Below, in pieces: positions 15,201-26,200 of a stretch of DNA of 62,866 nucleotides. The position numbers were made by a program, and so were the translations under genes. The stretch's first letter is position 1. Every line of letters starts with the position of its first letter. Under the pieces are notes generated by a model. The model was given only the letters and a program-made list of their open reading frames with translations. It was not told where the DNA came from and did not search any database. Origin of the DNA: a virus; the IMG/VR virus record IMGVR_UViG_3300006030_000030, positions 1 to 62,866 of that record; one strand, written 5' to 3'.

Positions 15201-17066
15201 ATGGCCTATTTTCGCCTCAACATCAAGCCGGGCATCGACAAGCAAAACACTGAGTACGGTGCCGAGGGCGGCTACACGGACGGGGACAACATCCGTTTCC
15301 GTTACGGCCTGCCTGAGAAAATAGGCGGCTGGGAAGGCTTCGAGGGCCAAGATACCTACCTCGTGGGCATGCCCAGCGAGGTGTTTACGTGGACGAGCCT
15401 GTCTGGCATTCCCTACGTCATGGTGGGCACCACCAAAAAGCTCTACGTTTCCACGGGCAGCCTGTGGTTTGACATCACCCCACTGCGGGACACTACCACG
15501 GCAGGTGCAGTCACCTTTGCCGCGACCGACGGCTCGGCCACCATCATGGTGACCGACACGGGCCACGGGGCCGAGTTGGGCGATTTTGTTACCTTCAGTG
15601 GGGCAGTAGCGCTGGGCGGCAACATCACCGCTGCCATCCTGAACTCTGAGTACGAAATCACCTCCATTGTCAGCGCCAATGCGTACACCATCACGGCGCC
15701 TGTGGCGGCCAACGCCAGTGATTCAGGCAACGGCGGCGCCTCTGTGATCGGCGCTTACCAGATTTCCGTCGGATCTGATGTCAACTACTTCGACTTCGGC
15801 TGGGGCACCGGCACATGGGGCCAGAGCACATGGGGCACGCCACGTACCGCAGGCACCACCCCTGCACTGGAGTCCCGCGTCTGGCAGTTTGACAACTACG
15901 GCGAGGACGTGGTCTGCCAGCTGGTAGACGGCCCGGCGTATTACTGGGACCTGTCAGCAGGAACATCGGCCCGCGCAACGGTGCTCTCGGGCGCTCCGAC
16001 CAAGAGCAAGTACGCGCTGGTCTCCACGCCTGACAGGCACCTTGTCTGCTTCGGCACGGAATCCGTCATTGGCACACCGTCCTCACAGGATCCGATGTTC
16101 GTGCGGTTCTCCAATCAGGAGGACATCACGCAGTTCGTCGAGAGCGCGACCAACACGGCCGGCGGTCAACGGCTCACGGACGGCAACCAGATCGTCACGG
16201 CAGTGCGCTCGCGCGGCCAGATCCTGATCTTCACCGACACCTCACTGCACGGCCAGCAGTTCCTTGGGCCGCCGTTCACCTTCGGCTTCCAGCAGCTGGG
16301 CGCCAACTGCGGCTGTATCGGGCCCCACGCGGCTGTGGATGTCAATGGCGTGACGTTCTGGATGGGCACCGAGGCCTTCTACGTGTTCGACGGTACCGTC
16401 AAGAAGCTCTCCTGTACGGTGCAGGACTACGTGTTCAAGGACCTCAATCAGGTGCAGAAGACCAAGGTTCATGTGGGTCTGAACAGCCAGTTCAACGAGG
16501 TGACGTGGTGGTACTGCTCGTTCACCAGCGACTACATCGACCGTTATGTGAGCTTCAATTACCTCGAAAACGTCTGGTCGATTGGCACCATGGCCCGCAC
16601 GGCATGGGTGGATCTGAGCGCGTACCCCAAGCCGGTGGCCACGAAGTACTACCCGGAAGGAACGCAGAGCACGATCAGCACCATCTACGGACTGACTGCC
16701 GGTCGGGCGATTGTGTACCAGCAGGAGTCTGGCACGAACGACAACGGCGTATCGATGCCCAACTATCTGGTGTCCGGCTACTTTGACATCGGGGATGGCG
16801 ACAACATGCTGTACATGAAGCGCTTCATTCCCGACTTCAAGAATCAGGTAGGCGACCTGACCATACGCCTGTTGTTGCGCCCCTATCCGCAGGCCACTGC
16901 CAGCCCGAGTTCCTTGGACCCGTATGTCATCACGCCGACCACTGAAAAGGTGGACACCCGCGCCCGTGGGCGACAGATATCCCTGCGCATTGAGAACGAC
17001 GAGCTGAATTCGTTCTGGCGCTTCGGAACGCTGCGTGTCGATATCCAACCGGATGGTCTGCGATGA
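15201..17066 (+). CDS. Tail hub/nozzle protein (P22 gp10-like)
   Basis: 621 residues. Opens with [43 protein letters not shown], the hallmark of the short-tailed phage tail hub family that includes the P22 packaged-DNA stabilisation protein gp10 (assigned by memory of the motif). The rest is beta-rich and propeller-like ([40 protein letters not shown]). Residues about 95-190 look like an added Ig-like insertion. It probably forms the ring below the connector proteins. The start has a GAGGG site eight bases upstream. Confidence 0.75.
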   Translation: MAYFRLNIKPGIDKQNTEYGAEGGYTDGDNIRFRYGLPEKIGGWEGFEGQDTYLVGMPSEVFTWTSLSGIPYVMVGTTKKLYVSTGSLWFDITPLRDTTTAGAVTFAATDGSATIMVTDTGHGAELGDFVTFSGAVALGGNITAAILNSEYEITSIVSANAYTITAPVAANASDSGNGGASVIGAYQISVGSDVNYFDFGWGTGTWGQSTWGTPRTAGTTPALESRVWQFDNYGEDVVCQLVDGPAYYWDLSAGTSARATVLSGAPTKSKYALVSTPDRHLVCFGTESVIGTPSSQDPMFVRFSNQEDITQFVESATNTAGGQRLTDGNQIVTAVRSRGQILIFTDTSLHGQQFLGPPFTFGFQQLGANCGCIGPHAAVDVNGVTFWMGTEAFYVFDGTVKKLSCTVQDYVFKDLNQVQKTKVHVGLNSQFNEVTWWYCSFTSDYIDRYVSFNYLENVWSIGTMARTAWVDLSAYPKPVATKYYPEGTQSTISTIYGLTAGRAIVYQQESGTNDNGVSMPNYLVSGYFDIGDGDNMLYMKRFIPDFKNQVGDLTIRLLLRPYPQATASPSSLDPYVITPTTEKVDTRARGRQISLRIENDELNSFWRFGTLRVDIQPDGLR

Positions 17067-17977
17067 GCAAGATCAATAACGTCCGTCTGCCCAACGCCTC
17101 GGCGGCCTACAGCCCGGAGCAGTTCAACCAGCTGGTGCGCTCGCTGGAACAGGTGATTCTTCTGCTTAACAGCAGCTACGGCTCTGTGGTGGATCAGGAC
17201 ACTGCGGGGGCGCAGTCGTGGTTTGACGGCACCGTGGGCCGCGCAGGGCAGTCCGGCACGCAGGGAATCCTGTTGGCCTATGGCGCGTTTCAAGACGATA
17301 CTGATCAGATTGCAGGGGCCACTACCGCTGCCTACGCAGTTCGGCTGAACACCACTGACTACACAAACGGCATCTACATAAGTGACCGTACGGCTGTTTT
17401 CACCGGCACGATCAACGACGGAACACCCCCCGGCGCGGGCACCGTGCTCAATGTAACGGCAGTCACCTCCGGCACGATTGAGCTTGGGATGCAGCTCACG
17501 GGCACTGGCGTGACCGCAGGCACGCGGATCACGGCCTACGGCACAGGCAGTGGTGGCACTGGTACGTACACGGTGAACACTTCGCAAGAGGTCGCCAGCA
17601 CGACGATTACAGGCACGCTCCCGTCCAAGGTCACAGTGGACTACGCAGGCATCTATAACCTGCAGTTCAGCTTTCAGTTCGTTAACACCGACACGCAGAT
17701 TCACGACACGGACGTGTGGTTTCGCAAGAACGGGACGAACATCGCGAGCAGCAACAGCCGGTTCTCTGTTCCGAACAGTCACGGCGGGGTGGATGGGCAC
17801 TTGATCGCGGCGCTGAACTTTTTCTTGGACATGGACCCGGGGGACTTCATCGAGATCATGTGGCATACCGATGACATTCAGGTGTCCCTCCAACAGCTTC
17901 CGACGGCGGCTTCGCCCACGCGCCCTGCAACGCCTTCTGCAATTGTTACGATGCAATACGTGTCGTCATTGGTGTAA
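17063..17977 (+). CDS. Virion protein with an inserted Thr/Gly-rich beta domain
   Basis: 304 residues. The frame of the protein is a short helical N-terminus ([24 protein letters not shown]) and a jelly-roll-like C-terminal half ([45 protein letters not shown]). Between residues about 108 and 192 is a low-complexity beta repeat ([41 protein letters not shown]) that looks like an independent adhesion-like module inserted in a loop. It overlaps the tail hub gene by four bases. A tail or head surface role is inferred. Confidence 0.6.
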   Translation: MSKINNVRLPNASAAYSPEQFNQLVRSLEQVILLLNSSYGSVVDQDTAGAQSWFDGTVGRAGQSGTQGILLAYGAFQDDTDQIAGATTAAYAVRLNTTDYTNGIYISDRTAVFTGTINDGTPPGAGTVLNVTAVTSGTIELGMQLTGTGVTAGTRITAYGTGSGGTGTYTVNTSQEVASTTITGTLPSKVTVDYAGIYNLQFSFQFVNTDTQIHDTDVWFRKNGTNIASSNSRFSVPNSHGGVDGHLIAALNFFLDMDPGDFIEIMWHTDDIQVSLQQLPTAASPTRPATPSAIVTMQYVSSLV

Positions 17978-17980
17978 AAC

Positions 17981-18313
17981 ATGGCCAACAAATACCTACG
18001 CAAAAACATCATCCCCTCGGCCGCAACCGAGACCGACTTGTACGTGGTGCCTGCCGCAACCACAGGCGTCCTGCGGTCCCTACGGGTGACCAATGCCAAC
18101 GCCACGCGAACCACGATCACTGTTTCCCAGTACGACTCTGGGAGCGCGACTGAGCATTTCCTGCTCAAGGCGTATGCGATACCCCCAAATACCACGTTTG
18201 ACGTGTTTAATGGCGTGCCCTGTGTGCTGCTTGAGGGGGACGAATTGACTGTGGAGTCGCTTCTTTCGGACTGTCACTTCTATCTAAGCTATCTCGAAGT
18301 GGACAGGTCTTGA
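17981..18313 (+). CDS. Small beta-rich virion protein
   Basis: 110 residues. Strand-rich throughout: LRKNIIPSAATETDLYVVPAATTGVLRSLRVTNANATRTTITV, then LLKAYAIPPNTTFDVFNG and ELTVESLLSDCHFYLSYLEV. Small jelly-roll-like proteins of this type occur in phage tails and capsids. It starts four bases after the previous gene. About 80 bases of spacer follow before the large internal protein, without a convincing terminator. Function unknown. Confidence 0.55.
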   Translation: MANKYLRKNIIPSAATETDLYVVPAATTGVLRSLRVTNANATRTTITVSQYDSGSATEHFLLKAYAIPPNTTFDVFNGVPCVLLEGDELTVESLLSDCHFYLSYLEVDRS

Positions 18314-18392
18314 TAAAGTCTTGATAATTACCGCAATCCATGCCCTGCGCATGCGGCCCTGTGAGGCCCTAAACTACACTTAGGAATCCTTC

Positions 18393-20165
18393 ATGGCCGA
18401 CCCTATGATGCCGGGTATGGGCGCTCCCGAAATGGCCCCCGTTGAACCTTCCATTGACCAGCTCGCTGCGTTTGAGCAGCTGCGTGAGCAGGTCTCTCCT
18501 ACTGAGTTCAACAGCGAGATGCTGTCCGCTGCCGAGCAGGCCGATCCTGTTGCAGTGGCCGAGTTCAAGCGGGAATTGGCAGCATTGGAGGTGGCCCCCG
18601 AGGTCATCGACATGCTCAATGCCATGGTCGATGAGGTGCTTGCCAATCCGGGGGACTACCCGGCCATTCGCCAGAAATACATGGCCATGGGCGTTGACGA
18701 AGAGCTGCTGCCCGAGGTCTTCGATGCAGGCCTGTTCGCCGCGCTCAACATGGCGCTGGACGAGCTCCGTGGTCCGGGGACCATGGCTCCTCCGCAGGGC
18801 TTCGCCAGAGGCGGCATTGCCAGTCTGAAGCCGATGGCCCGCGAGATGGCGGCCGCCGGCCGCTACGGCGACACCATGCTCGCCCACATCAGTCCCGTTG
18901 AAGCCCAGATTCTGCGCCGCTACGGTGGCAGCGGCACAATCAACCCCCGGACAGGGGCTCCTGAGTTCTTCCTGAAGAAGATGTTCAAGTCCATTGGCAG
19001 GGCGGTGAAGAAATTCGCCAGCAGCACGGTGGGCAAGTTGGTCACGACCGTAGCACTGGGGTTCTTTCTTGGCCCGGCCGCAGCCGGCCTGATTGGCGCT
19101 ACTGCCCCTGCGGCGGTCGCAGCCGTGTCCGGCTTTGTAGGCAGCGCAGGCTCGACCCTGCTTGCCGGCGGCAATGCCAAAGACGCTCTCAAGGCAGGTG
19201 CGATTGGAGGGCTGACCGCAGGTGCCACCACGGCCGTGTTCAAGGGCGCCGATGCGTTCAAGTCCGTGCCCAAGGCAGGCACTGCTGCTCCCGCCACAGC
19301 AGGCACTACTGAGGCGGCATTGCCAGCCCTTGAACAGCCTGTTGCCGCGACCACAGCCCCTGCGACCACAGCCCCTGCGACCACAGCCCCTGCAAATCTG
19401 ACACGCTCACCACTGGACTTCACAGTGGACATGGGAACGCGGACCGCGGCCCCCGCTCCTCTGCCGGCACAGGCCGCAATGGCTATGGCTCCCGTCACAC
19501 CCCCTGCGGGAACCGTGAACCTCGATGCGTTGGGAGGAAGAGTCCCTGCGTCAACGGCAGCCAACTACCTCGGGCAGCCTGCGCAGCAGGGGTTCACTGT
19601 AGGCGCCACGCCGGAACCCTCCTTGATGAGCCGCGCAATCAACGCCATTTCTCCGAAAGCGATTCTGGAGGCCAATCCGGATGCAGGGCTGCTGCGCCAG
19701 TATGGCCCGTTGGCGGCTACCGGCCTTGGGATCATGGCACTGACAGGGGGCTTTGAAGAGCAGCCTTCTGAAATACCTCCCGGTTTTGAAGGCATGGTAG
19801 GCGGTCAGGGAACCACTGGAGTCGAACTACTGGCGAAGTATCCCGAGCGCTATGGGATTTCCCTTGGCCCGGTTCAGACTATCTCCAGTGCCCCCTATAC
19901 CTCTGCCAATCGGCTGTACAGCGCCGGCGCCCCGCAGTATGTGGCAAAGGGCGGCATCATGGCGCTGGATCAGTATCCCCGCAAGAACGGGCATATTGCC
20001 GGCCCCGGGACGGGAACCTCGGACGACATTCCGGCAATGCTGTCGGACGGTGAGTTCGTCTTCACTGCCAAGGCCGTGCGTGCCATGGGCGACGGATCAC
20101 GGCGCAAGGGCGCCAAGCGCATGTATGCGCTCATGAGAAAACTGGAGGGCCGTGCCAATGGCTGA
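18393..20165 (+). CDS. Internal virion protein with GGIASL and SDGEFV motifs
   Basis: 590 residues. The N-terminus is Met/Pro-rich, then a helical region to about residue 130. FARGGIASLK is followed by the block RYGDTMLAHISPVEAQILRRYGG and SGTINPRTGAPEFF, widespread in phage virion proteins of unknown function. Residues about 205-300 hold Ala/Gly-rich hydrophobic helices (VTTVALGFFLGPAAAGLIGA) that could enter membranes. Three perfect 15-bp repeats encode a Thr/Ala/Pro linker. The C-terminus has AKGGIMALDQYP, PGTGTSDDIPAMLSDGEFVFTAKAVRAMG and a basic tail. Probably an ejected protein; an internal location is inferred from the cluster. Confidence 0.65.
   Translation: MADPMMPGMGAPEMAPVEPSIDQLAAFEQLREQVSPTEFNSEMLSAAEQADPVAVAEFKRELAALEVAPEVIDMLNAMVDEVLANPGDYPAIRQKYMAMGVDEELLPEVFDAGLFAALNMALDELRGPGTMAPPQGFARGGIASLKPMAREMAAAGRYGDTMLAHISPVEAQILRRYGGSGTINPRTGAPEFFLKKMFKSIGRAVKKFASSTVGKLVTTVALGFFLGPAAAGLIGATAPAAVAAVSGFVGSAGSTLLAGGNAKDALKAGAIGGLTAGATTAVFKGADAFKSVPKAGTAAPATAGTTEAALPALEQPVAATTAPATTAPATTAPANLTRSPLDFTVDMGTRTAAPAPLPAQAAMAMAPVTPPAGTVNLDALGGRVPASTAANYLGQPAQQGFTVGATPEPSLMSRAINAISPKAILEANPDAGLLRQYGPLAATGLGIMALTGGFEEQPSEIPPGFEGMVGGQGTTGVELLAKYPERYGISLGPVQTISSAPYTSANRLYSAGAPQYVAKGGIMALDQYPRKNGHIAGPGTGTSDDIPAMLSDGEFVFTAKAVRAMGDGSRRKGAKRMYALMRKLEGRANG
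19349..19393 (+). repeat. Three perfect 15-bp tandem repeats
   Basis: GACCACAGCCCCTGC occurs three times head to tail inside the internal virion protein gene and encodes TTAPA repeats, a flexible linker. Copy number could change by slippage without breaking the frame. Confidence 0.95.
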
Positions 20166-21294
20166 CATTACCTACACAGGTCAGATAGTTCGAGAAGCTC
20201 CTGAGATCGAGGCGTACAAGCTCGGCCTGATTGAATCTGCCCGCCAGCTGTCGCAGCAGCCGATGTTTGTCCCCGCCACCGAGGCAGCTGGCCTGTCTCC
20301 GACGCAGGTACAGGCAATCGACTTTGCCAAGCAGGGCGTTGGCGCCTTTGAACCCTATATTCAGGGCGCCTCTCAAGCCGTGACGCAGGGCATGGACCTT
20401 GCCCAGCGCGGTGCCTTGCTGACAGGAGGTGTTCAGACCGCCCCGCAGTTCCAAGAGGCACAGAACGTGCTTGGCCGGGCAATGCCTGTCCTCGGGCAGG
20501 GCATCGGCGGTCTTCTTGGCTCGGCGCAGGCCTATGACCCGAATGCCGCTACTGCTTACATGAACCCCTATCAGCAGGCTGTCACACAGCAGGGCCTGCA
20601 GGAAATGCGCCGTCAGGCCGATATCGCTCGGCAGGGCATGGCTGCACAGGCCGTGGGCTCCGGGGCTTTCGGCGGTACTCGCGAGGGCGTGCAGCGCGCG
20701 GAGTTCGAACGTAACGTGCAGGATCAGATGCAGCAGCGCATCATGCAAGACTACGCTCAGAATTATCTGCAGGCGCAGCAGGCCGCGATGCAGGGCTTCG
20801 AGGCACAGCAGGGTCGTCAACTGGCGTCCAGTCAGGCGCTGGGCAATGCGGCCATGCAGTACGGCCAGCTTGGTCAGGGCATCGGTGCACTGACCGGGCA
20901 GCAGGCAGGCATCGACCTGCAGCGTGCATCACTGCTCGGAGGCCTTGGCTCGCAAATCGGCTCCTTGGGCACACAGATGGGCGCCTTGGGCCAAGCAACA
21001 CAGCAATTGGGCGCGGCCGACACCGGCCTGCTCATGGGCCTTGGTCAGATCGAACAGCAGAACGCGCAGGCACAGCTGGACGCGATCCGTGCAACGCAGT
21101 TGCAGGAGCAGATGGCACCGTACCAGCAGCTGGCCTTTGCGAGCGACATCTACCGCGGTGCGCCGTCCACACAAATGGCACTGACTTCGCAAAGCGCCCC
21201 GACGGCAAGTCCGCTACAATCGGCACTGGGTCTTGGCATCGCAGGGCTGTCCGCTGCCGCTGGCGCGAAACAGATCGGCCTTTTCCCGAGCTAA
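20158..21294 (+). CDS. Gln/Ala-rich internal virion protein
   Basis: 378 residues from ATG 20158, which overlaps the previous stop by eight bases; a GTG at 20152 is an in-frame alternative. Almost all helical and rich in Gln, Ala and Gly: ISQ-type repeats such as GQGIGGLLGSAQAY, QQGLQEMRRQADIARQGMAAQAVGSGAFGGTR, DQMQQRIMQDYAQNYLQAQQAAMQGFEAQQGRQ. The pattern of Gln-rich amphipathic helices is common to podovirus ejection or core proteins. No enzyme motif. Part of a four-gene internal protein cluster. Confidence 0.6.
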   Translation: MADITYTGQIVREAPEIEAYKLGLIESARQLSQQPMFVPATEAAGLSPTQVQAIDFAKQGVGAFEPYIQGASQAVTQGMDLAQRGALLTGGVQTAPQFQEAQNVLGRAMPVLGQGIGGLLGSAQAYDPNAATAYMNPYQQAVTQQGLQEMRRQADIARQGMAAQAVGSGAFGGTREGVQRAEFERNVQDQMQQRIMQDYAQNYLQAQQAAMQGFEAQQGRQLASSQALGNAAMQYGQLGQGIGALTGQQAGIDLQRASLLGGLGSQIGSLGTQMGALGQATQQLGAADTGLLMGLGQIEQQNAQAQLDAIRATQLQEQMAPYQQLAFASDIYRGAPSTQMALTSQSAPTASPLQSALGLGIAGLSAAAGAKQIGLFPS

Positions 21295-21303
21295 GGAGCA
21301 CAC

Positions 21304-23250
21304 ATGAAAAGCAAGGTACTACAGCGTCCGATGTTCATGTCGCCGGATGAGGTCGAGAATGTCGGCATCATGCAGGGCTTCATGGATGACATGGAAGACA
21401 TCTTTGAAGACGATGAGCAAGAGGGCGACGACATCGATGCCGGGAAGATGATGGGCCGCACGCCCGATTCCCCTGAGATTCTCATGAACAACCTGCGCGG
21501 GGACATGCGCTCTGTAGATGCGCGAGTAGAAGAGCTTGCCAACATGGTCGGTTATCGTGCAGCGGCAGAGACTCCCATGGAAGTGCTTGCCCTGCTGCAG
21601 CCTGTTCTGGCAGGTCAGGGAATTGCTTCACTGCCTGTTGGCGGCGCACCCGGTCAAGCAATGCCCCCCATGCCGCCCGTCCCCGCGGCACCACAAATGC
21701 AGCCTGCTGGCGCTCCTCCAGCAATGCCTGCGGGGGGCATTGCTTCCCTCCCCCAAGGGGACTCTGTTCCGCTTCAAATGAACAAAGGCGGCATCGTGCA
21801 GTATTTTCAGGACGGGTCCGATGAGGAAGGCGTGACCCCTGTCTCTAATTCGCCTTTCTCTAATGACGTTGCCTCCCAATATCGCGACGAGGTTCAGGCC
21901 TATATTACCGACCTCATGAACCAGACTCCCATGGCCGTGCCGTCGCTGCAGCAAAGCATGCAGGAGCGTCTGCCCATGTACGAAAAGCTTCTTGGGACAG
22001 GTGATAAGGACTCCATGCGTGCAGCAATGCTGTTTGACATCGCACAGACTGCGCTGGGGTATGCTGGAAACGTCGGTCCGCAGGGTCAGCCCCTGCGCGG
22101 GTCAGCAGCTGCGCGCCTTGCCGGAGCAGCTTCTGCGTTGCCGGGCCAGATCGGTGCGCGGCTCGCGGCCCAACAGCAGCAGGATCAAGCCGTGCGGCTC
22201 GCGGCACTGCAGGCCGCTGAAAAGGACGTGCAGGCTATTCGTGAGGCCAATTTGGACCTGACAAAAGAACAACGCTCGCTGATGAGTTCATTGGCGCGCT
22301 CGCCCACAGGTTCTACATCGTCTGCGTTTGGCAGCTCCATGGAGGGCCGCGCCCGTGCTCTCGTCACGGAGGACTATGACCTGTATGCACAGGGCCTCCT
22401 CTCCCCTGAAGAAAAGGCTCAGTTTGAGATGGCAGTTTCCATTTTGCAGCAGCCGCGCACTGAGACCGACCCAATTACCGGACTTCCTGTGCGCATCACG
22501 CCGACCCTTCCTGCCTTTGTGGAAGATGCCTTGGCGGCAGCAGGGATGCCTTCTGGGCAAGGGGTTGTAGCTACTGAAACTACTGCAGCAGGTGGGCAAG
22601 CAGGTGAAGAGCAGACCCTTCTGCAAAGAAACCCGCTGTCCGTCGCTCCACGCACCGACTCATACTACGAGGAGGGCATGCCTTCCTTGTTTAACGCAGC
22701 AACCGCAGTAGGCCCCATCCCTGCGTTGAAGGCGTTTGTCTTCCAGACTCCTATCTTGAACACGGTAGCGTCGTCCGATGCTGGAAGCATCACACAGGGT
22801 AGACAGTTCATTGAGTCCGTAAAAAACGCCCTTACGACAGGGTTCCAAGCCGGGACAGACCGTTTCTCTAACACAGAGCGCGAACAGCTTTTGAAAGATT
22901 TGGACATTGACGCAACCGTCATAGATAACCCAGCTGCTTTCCAGACAAGGCTTTTTGCCTTGGATGACGCACTGCAGGGATTCCAAGAAGCGGCCTTGTC
23001 CACCTATCGCAACACGGGCATGCCGGCAGAAAACAGACGAGCTGCGGCACAAAAGCTTGCGGACATACATGAGATCAGGGCTCTGGTGGGAACCCCCCTG
23101 CACATAGGCGGATCGTCCGACCCTCGCGCAAACAACATAATTCGAAACAATCCGGTGGGAACCCCTCTGTACCTGCTTGACAGCAATGGGATGAGGGTGG
23201 GGGCTATCACACAAGGGATGAAAGACGCCTTGGCGGCGCAGGAGCAGTGA
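21304..23250 (+). CDS. Internal virion protein with GGIAS motifs
   Basis: 648 residues. Starts with RPMFMSPDEVENVGIMQGFMDDMED and an acidic patch, then LRGDMRSVDARVEELANMVG, a pattern frequent in this class. A Pro/Met/Ala-rich linker (residues about 110-160) leads to AGGIASLPQGDSVP and NKGGIVQYFQDGSDEEG, two double-glycine motifs. The rest is helical with Gln-rich parts (IGARLAAQQQQDQAVRLAALQAAEKDVQ). Begins nine bases after the previous gene with AAGGAG. Likely packaged inside the head and ejected with DNA; inferred from neighbours and composition. Confidence 0.6.
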   Translation: MKSKVLQRPMFMSPDEVENVGIMQGFMDDMEDIFEDDEQEGDDIDAGKMMGRTPDSPEILMNNLRGDMRSVDARVEELANMVGYRAAAETPMEVLALLQPVLAGQGIASLPVGGAPGQAMPPMPPVPAAPQMQPAGAPPAMPAGGIASLPQGDSVPLQMNKGGIVQYFQDGSDEEGVTPVSNSPFSNDVASQYRDEVQAYITDLMNQTPMAVPSLQQSMQERLPMYEKLLGTGDKDSMRAAMLFDIAQTALGYAGNVGPQGQPLRGSAAARLAGAASALPGQIGARLAAQQQQDQAVRLAALQAAEKDVQAIREANLDLTKEQRSLMSSLARSPTGSTSSAFGSSMEGRARALVTEDYDLYAQGLLSPEEKAQFEMAVSILQQPRTETDPITGLPVRITPTLPAFVEDALAAAGMPSGQGVVATETTAAGGQAGEEQTLLQRNPLSVAPRTDSYYEEGMPSLFNAATAVGPIPALKAFVFQTPILNTVASSDAGSITQGRQFIESVKNALTTGFQAGTDRFSNTEREQLLKDLDIDATVIDNPAAFQTRLFALDDALQGFQEAALSTYRNTGMPAENRRAAAQKLADIHEIRALVGTPLHIGGSSDPRANNIIRNNPVGTPLYLLDSNGMRVGAITQGMKDALAAQEQ

Positions 23251-23251
23251 C

Positions 23252-26200
23252 ATGGCCGAACCTACCTTGGCTCAGGTCTTGGATCAGGAGTTCAGCAAGG
23301 CGCCTACTCCTGAGGAGCAGCTGAAGACAATCAACGCCTCTGACTTGAGTCTTACTGAAGCGTTGGAAGAGGCGTTCAATGCCCCCACAAGTCCTGACTC
23401 TCCGGTGACCCCACGAGACATGAGAAGGGCCGTTATCACAGGTGCCGGGGTAGGTGCTGCATCGGGACTGACCGTAGGAGGCGCAGCCGCAGCCGGCATG
23501 CGCATAGGGGCTTCTTTGCCTCTTCCTACACCGGCACGCACTCCAGCGATTATTGGAGGGGGGATTCTGGGCTTTGGCATCGGTTTGACAGGATCTTCTT
23601 ACCTGAACCAGCTCCTCGAGAGCAATGTGCCAGAGCGCTATTTGAATGATCGCCGCTTGATGCCGTACTACCAAGGAGGACGCACCTTTGGGGAAACTAT
23701 TGGCGCCGCTCCTCTGACGTTTGGGATGCCTGTCATGCAAGGCGGCCGGGTTGCCAACTTCATGTCCCGCATTGGGACTGAGGCCCGGCTTGCCCCCAAA
23801 GCAACAATTGCCCAAGAGACGTTTTCTGCTACGGGTGCAGGCCTTGCTGGCGGAGCTGCACTGGCATACAACCCCGAATCCGAGGGTCTTCGCTTTGGAG
23901 CAGAGGCCCTTGGTGGCATGTTCGCTCCCCCGAAGATGCTGCTCACGGGCGCGCAGAATGCTCAAGGCCTCTTGTCCAACATCTCTGCACGCTTCAGCCA
24001 AGATTCCCGTGAGAACATGGCGGCAACGTACCTCAACTCACTGCTTCGTGAGACGGGGGAAGATCCCAACAAGCTGGTTAATCGACTTCTGGAGCCCGTG
24101 CCAGATGGAGTTCCTTCTCCGACTGCAGGGCAAATGACAGGCAGTCTTGCTCTTCAGGTGTTGGAAAACACACTGGCAAGGGAAAATCCTGCGTTTGGGA
24201 CACGTATTGGGGCTCAAGGGCAACGTGCCTTTCTTGCTTATCAAAACCTTGTGGATCGCGTGCGTAATGTGGGAACCCCGGAAGCCTATACTGCGGCCGC
24301 CAGAATGGAGCGGGACATGTTCCAAGGCCTGCTGAATAACAGGCTCATGGTTGCTGAACAGAACGCTGCTTCCCGTATTGCAAGGATTCGAGTAGACAGG
24401 CCCGAGACCCGTGCTTCTGTAGGTCGAATTTTGCAGGAAGAGGTGGAGAACGCTCTGGCAGATGCGCGCGAGTATGAGCAGGCATTGTGGCGACAGGCAG
24501 AACTGGAAGCAGTAGACATAGCTCCCGGAACGCAGGGACTGGATGACGCTGTTGTCACCCCTCGCATGCTTAACGCCAAGGGCAGTAGCCGTGGTGTTCT
24601 TGAGGCCATTACCAGCGTCACCCCCGAGTACCTGCGGGGGATGCAGGGGTATGGCACCGTGCAAGGGATCATGTCTCGACTGGGGATTAACAAGGGCGCG
24701 ATAGAAGCCTATGAGAATGGAAAGCTGACTACCGCTTACCTGCAGGAAGGCGCCGTTCCAAATGAGTACGTCACCAATGTCAAAAACGTCCCTGTGTCCT
24801 ACTTGGTCAAGGCGCGTGGTGACCTGCTTTCACTCTCTCGAGCGGCTGCTTCCTCTGGGGATGTCAACACTGCGCGCGTCTACAACGACATGGCAGAAGC
24901 GCTGATGTCCGATATGGACAAGCTGCAGCTTCCTGCCTATGACCGAGCCCGTGAGTATTCCAGAGAACTCAATGACACGTTTACCCGTACCTACGCACGA
25001 GAGCTGACGGCTCCGATGCGCACAGGGGCGCGCAAGCTTTCTCCAGAAATAATCGTGGCCCGTGCTTTCAACAGCAACAATGACATCACTGCTCAACGTA
25101 TGTCACAGGTAATGAACTCAACGTCTTACCTGAACAGACGCTATGAGCGCCTGTTGAGCGAACTTGGGCCAGATCACCCTCAGGTGCTGGAAATTGCTCC
25201 CTTCGCTCAACGCTCTGCGGAAGGCATGGTTTCTACGGCAGATGCCCAGCGTCAGTGGCTGCTGCTGGGAGCCAACAGGGCACTGGAAGCAGATCCTGCA
25301 GACCCGAACAAGATGCGGGTAAACCGTGGGAAGCTCAACACCTTTATCGCAGAGAATCAGCGCTATCTTCAAGAAGCGGGTCTCTTGAATGACCTTCAGG
25401 ACGCGGACAGGGCAGAAGCCGCCTTGCAGACGGTGCTTAACCAAAACAGCGCCTTCAACAAGGGAATCAAAAACCAAGCTGCGTTTGCCATGGCGCTTGG
25501 CAGGGAAAACCCCGTGAAAGCGGTCTCGGAAGCGATTAACGGTCAAAACCCTGTTCGAAGCATGCGCAGACTGAGTGCTTTGGCTCGAAGCGGTGGAAGG
25601 GAGTCGGTAGACGGGTTCAAATCAATCCTCTACGACTACGCTTTCAGTTCAGCTGGGGGCATGACCGGGAACTTCAGTCCGGCTGCGTACTACGACACGC
25701 TTTTCGAACCTATCTCCAGAAACCAGCCTTCGTTGATTCAGTTCATGACCCAGTCAGGCATGATGACGCAGATGGAAAAGAACAACCTGCGTCGCCTCCT
25801 GCTGCCCATGGTTCAGATTGAAAACGCTGTTGCGAACAAGCAACTGATCAGTGAAGCGGTTGGAGGAAATCCCTCTGCGGTGCAAAGGCTGGCAGCTCGG
25901 TATGTGGGCGCCAGAGCCGGTAGCGCGCTTGCCAGTGGAGCGGGCTCTGGAGCGTCAATCCAGATCCCGGGATTCACGGCTTCCGCTCTGGATGACCTGA
26001 TCAACAGACAGCCCAACATCTTGATCAAAGATATCCTGCAGCGGGCCGCGCAAGACCCCCAGTTGGCCGCATCCTTGATCCAGCGTGCGGACCCTCGATC
26101 CCAGACAGGGGAAGAATTAGCACGCAAACTGGCCGCACAACTTGGTCTCAACGGCATCAACGTAGCGGTACCTGCGGTCATCAACCCACTACAGTACGAG

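Noticed and set aside
16883-17956. 357-codon minus-strand ORF
   Set aside because: Antisense of the tail hub and following virion gene; no motif.
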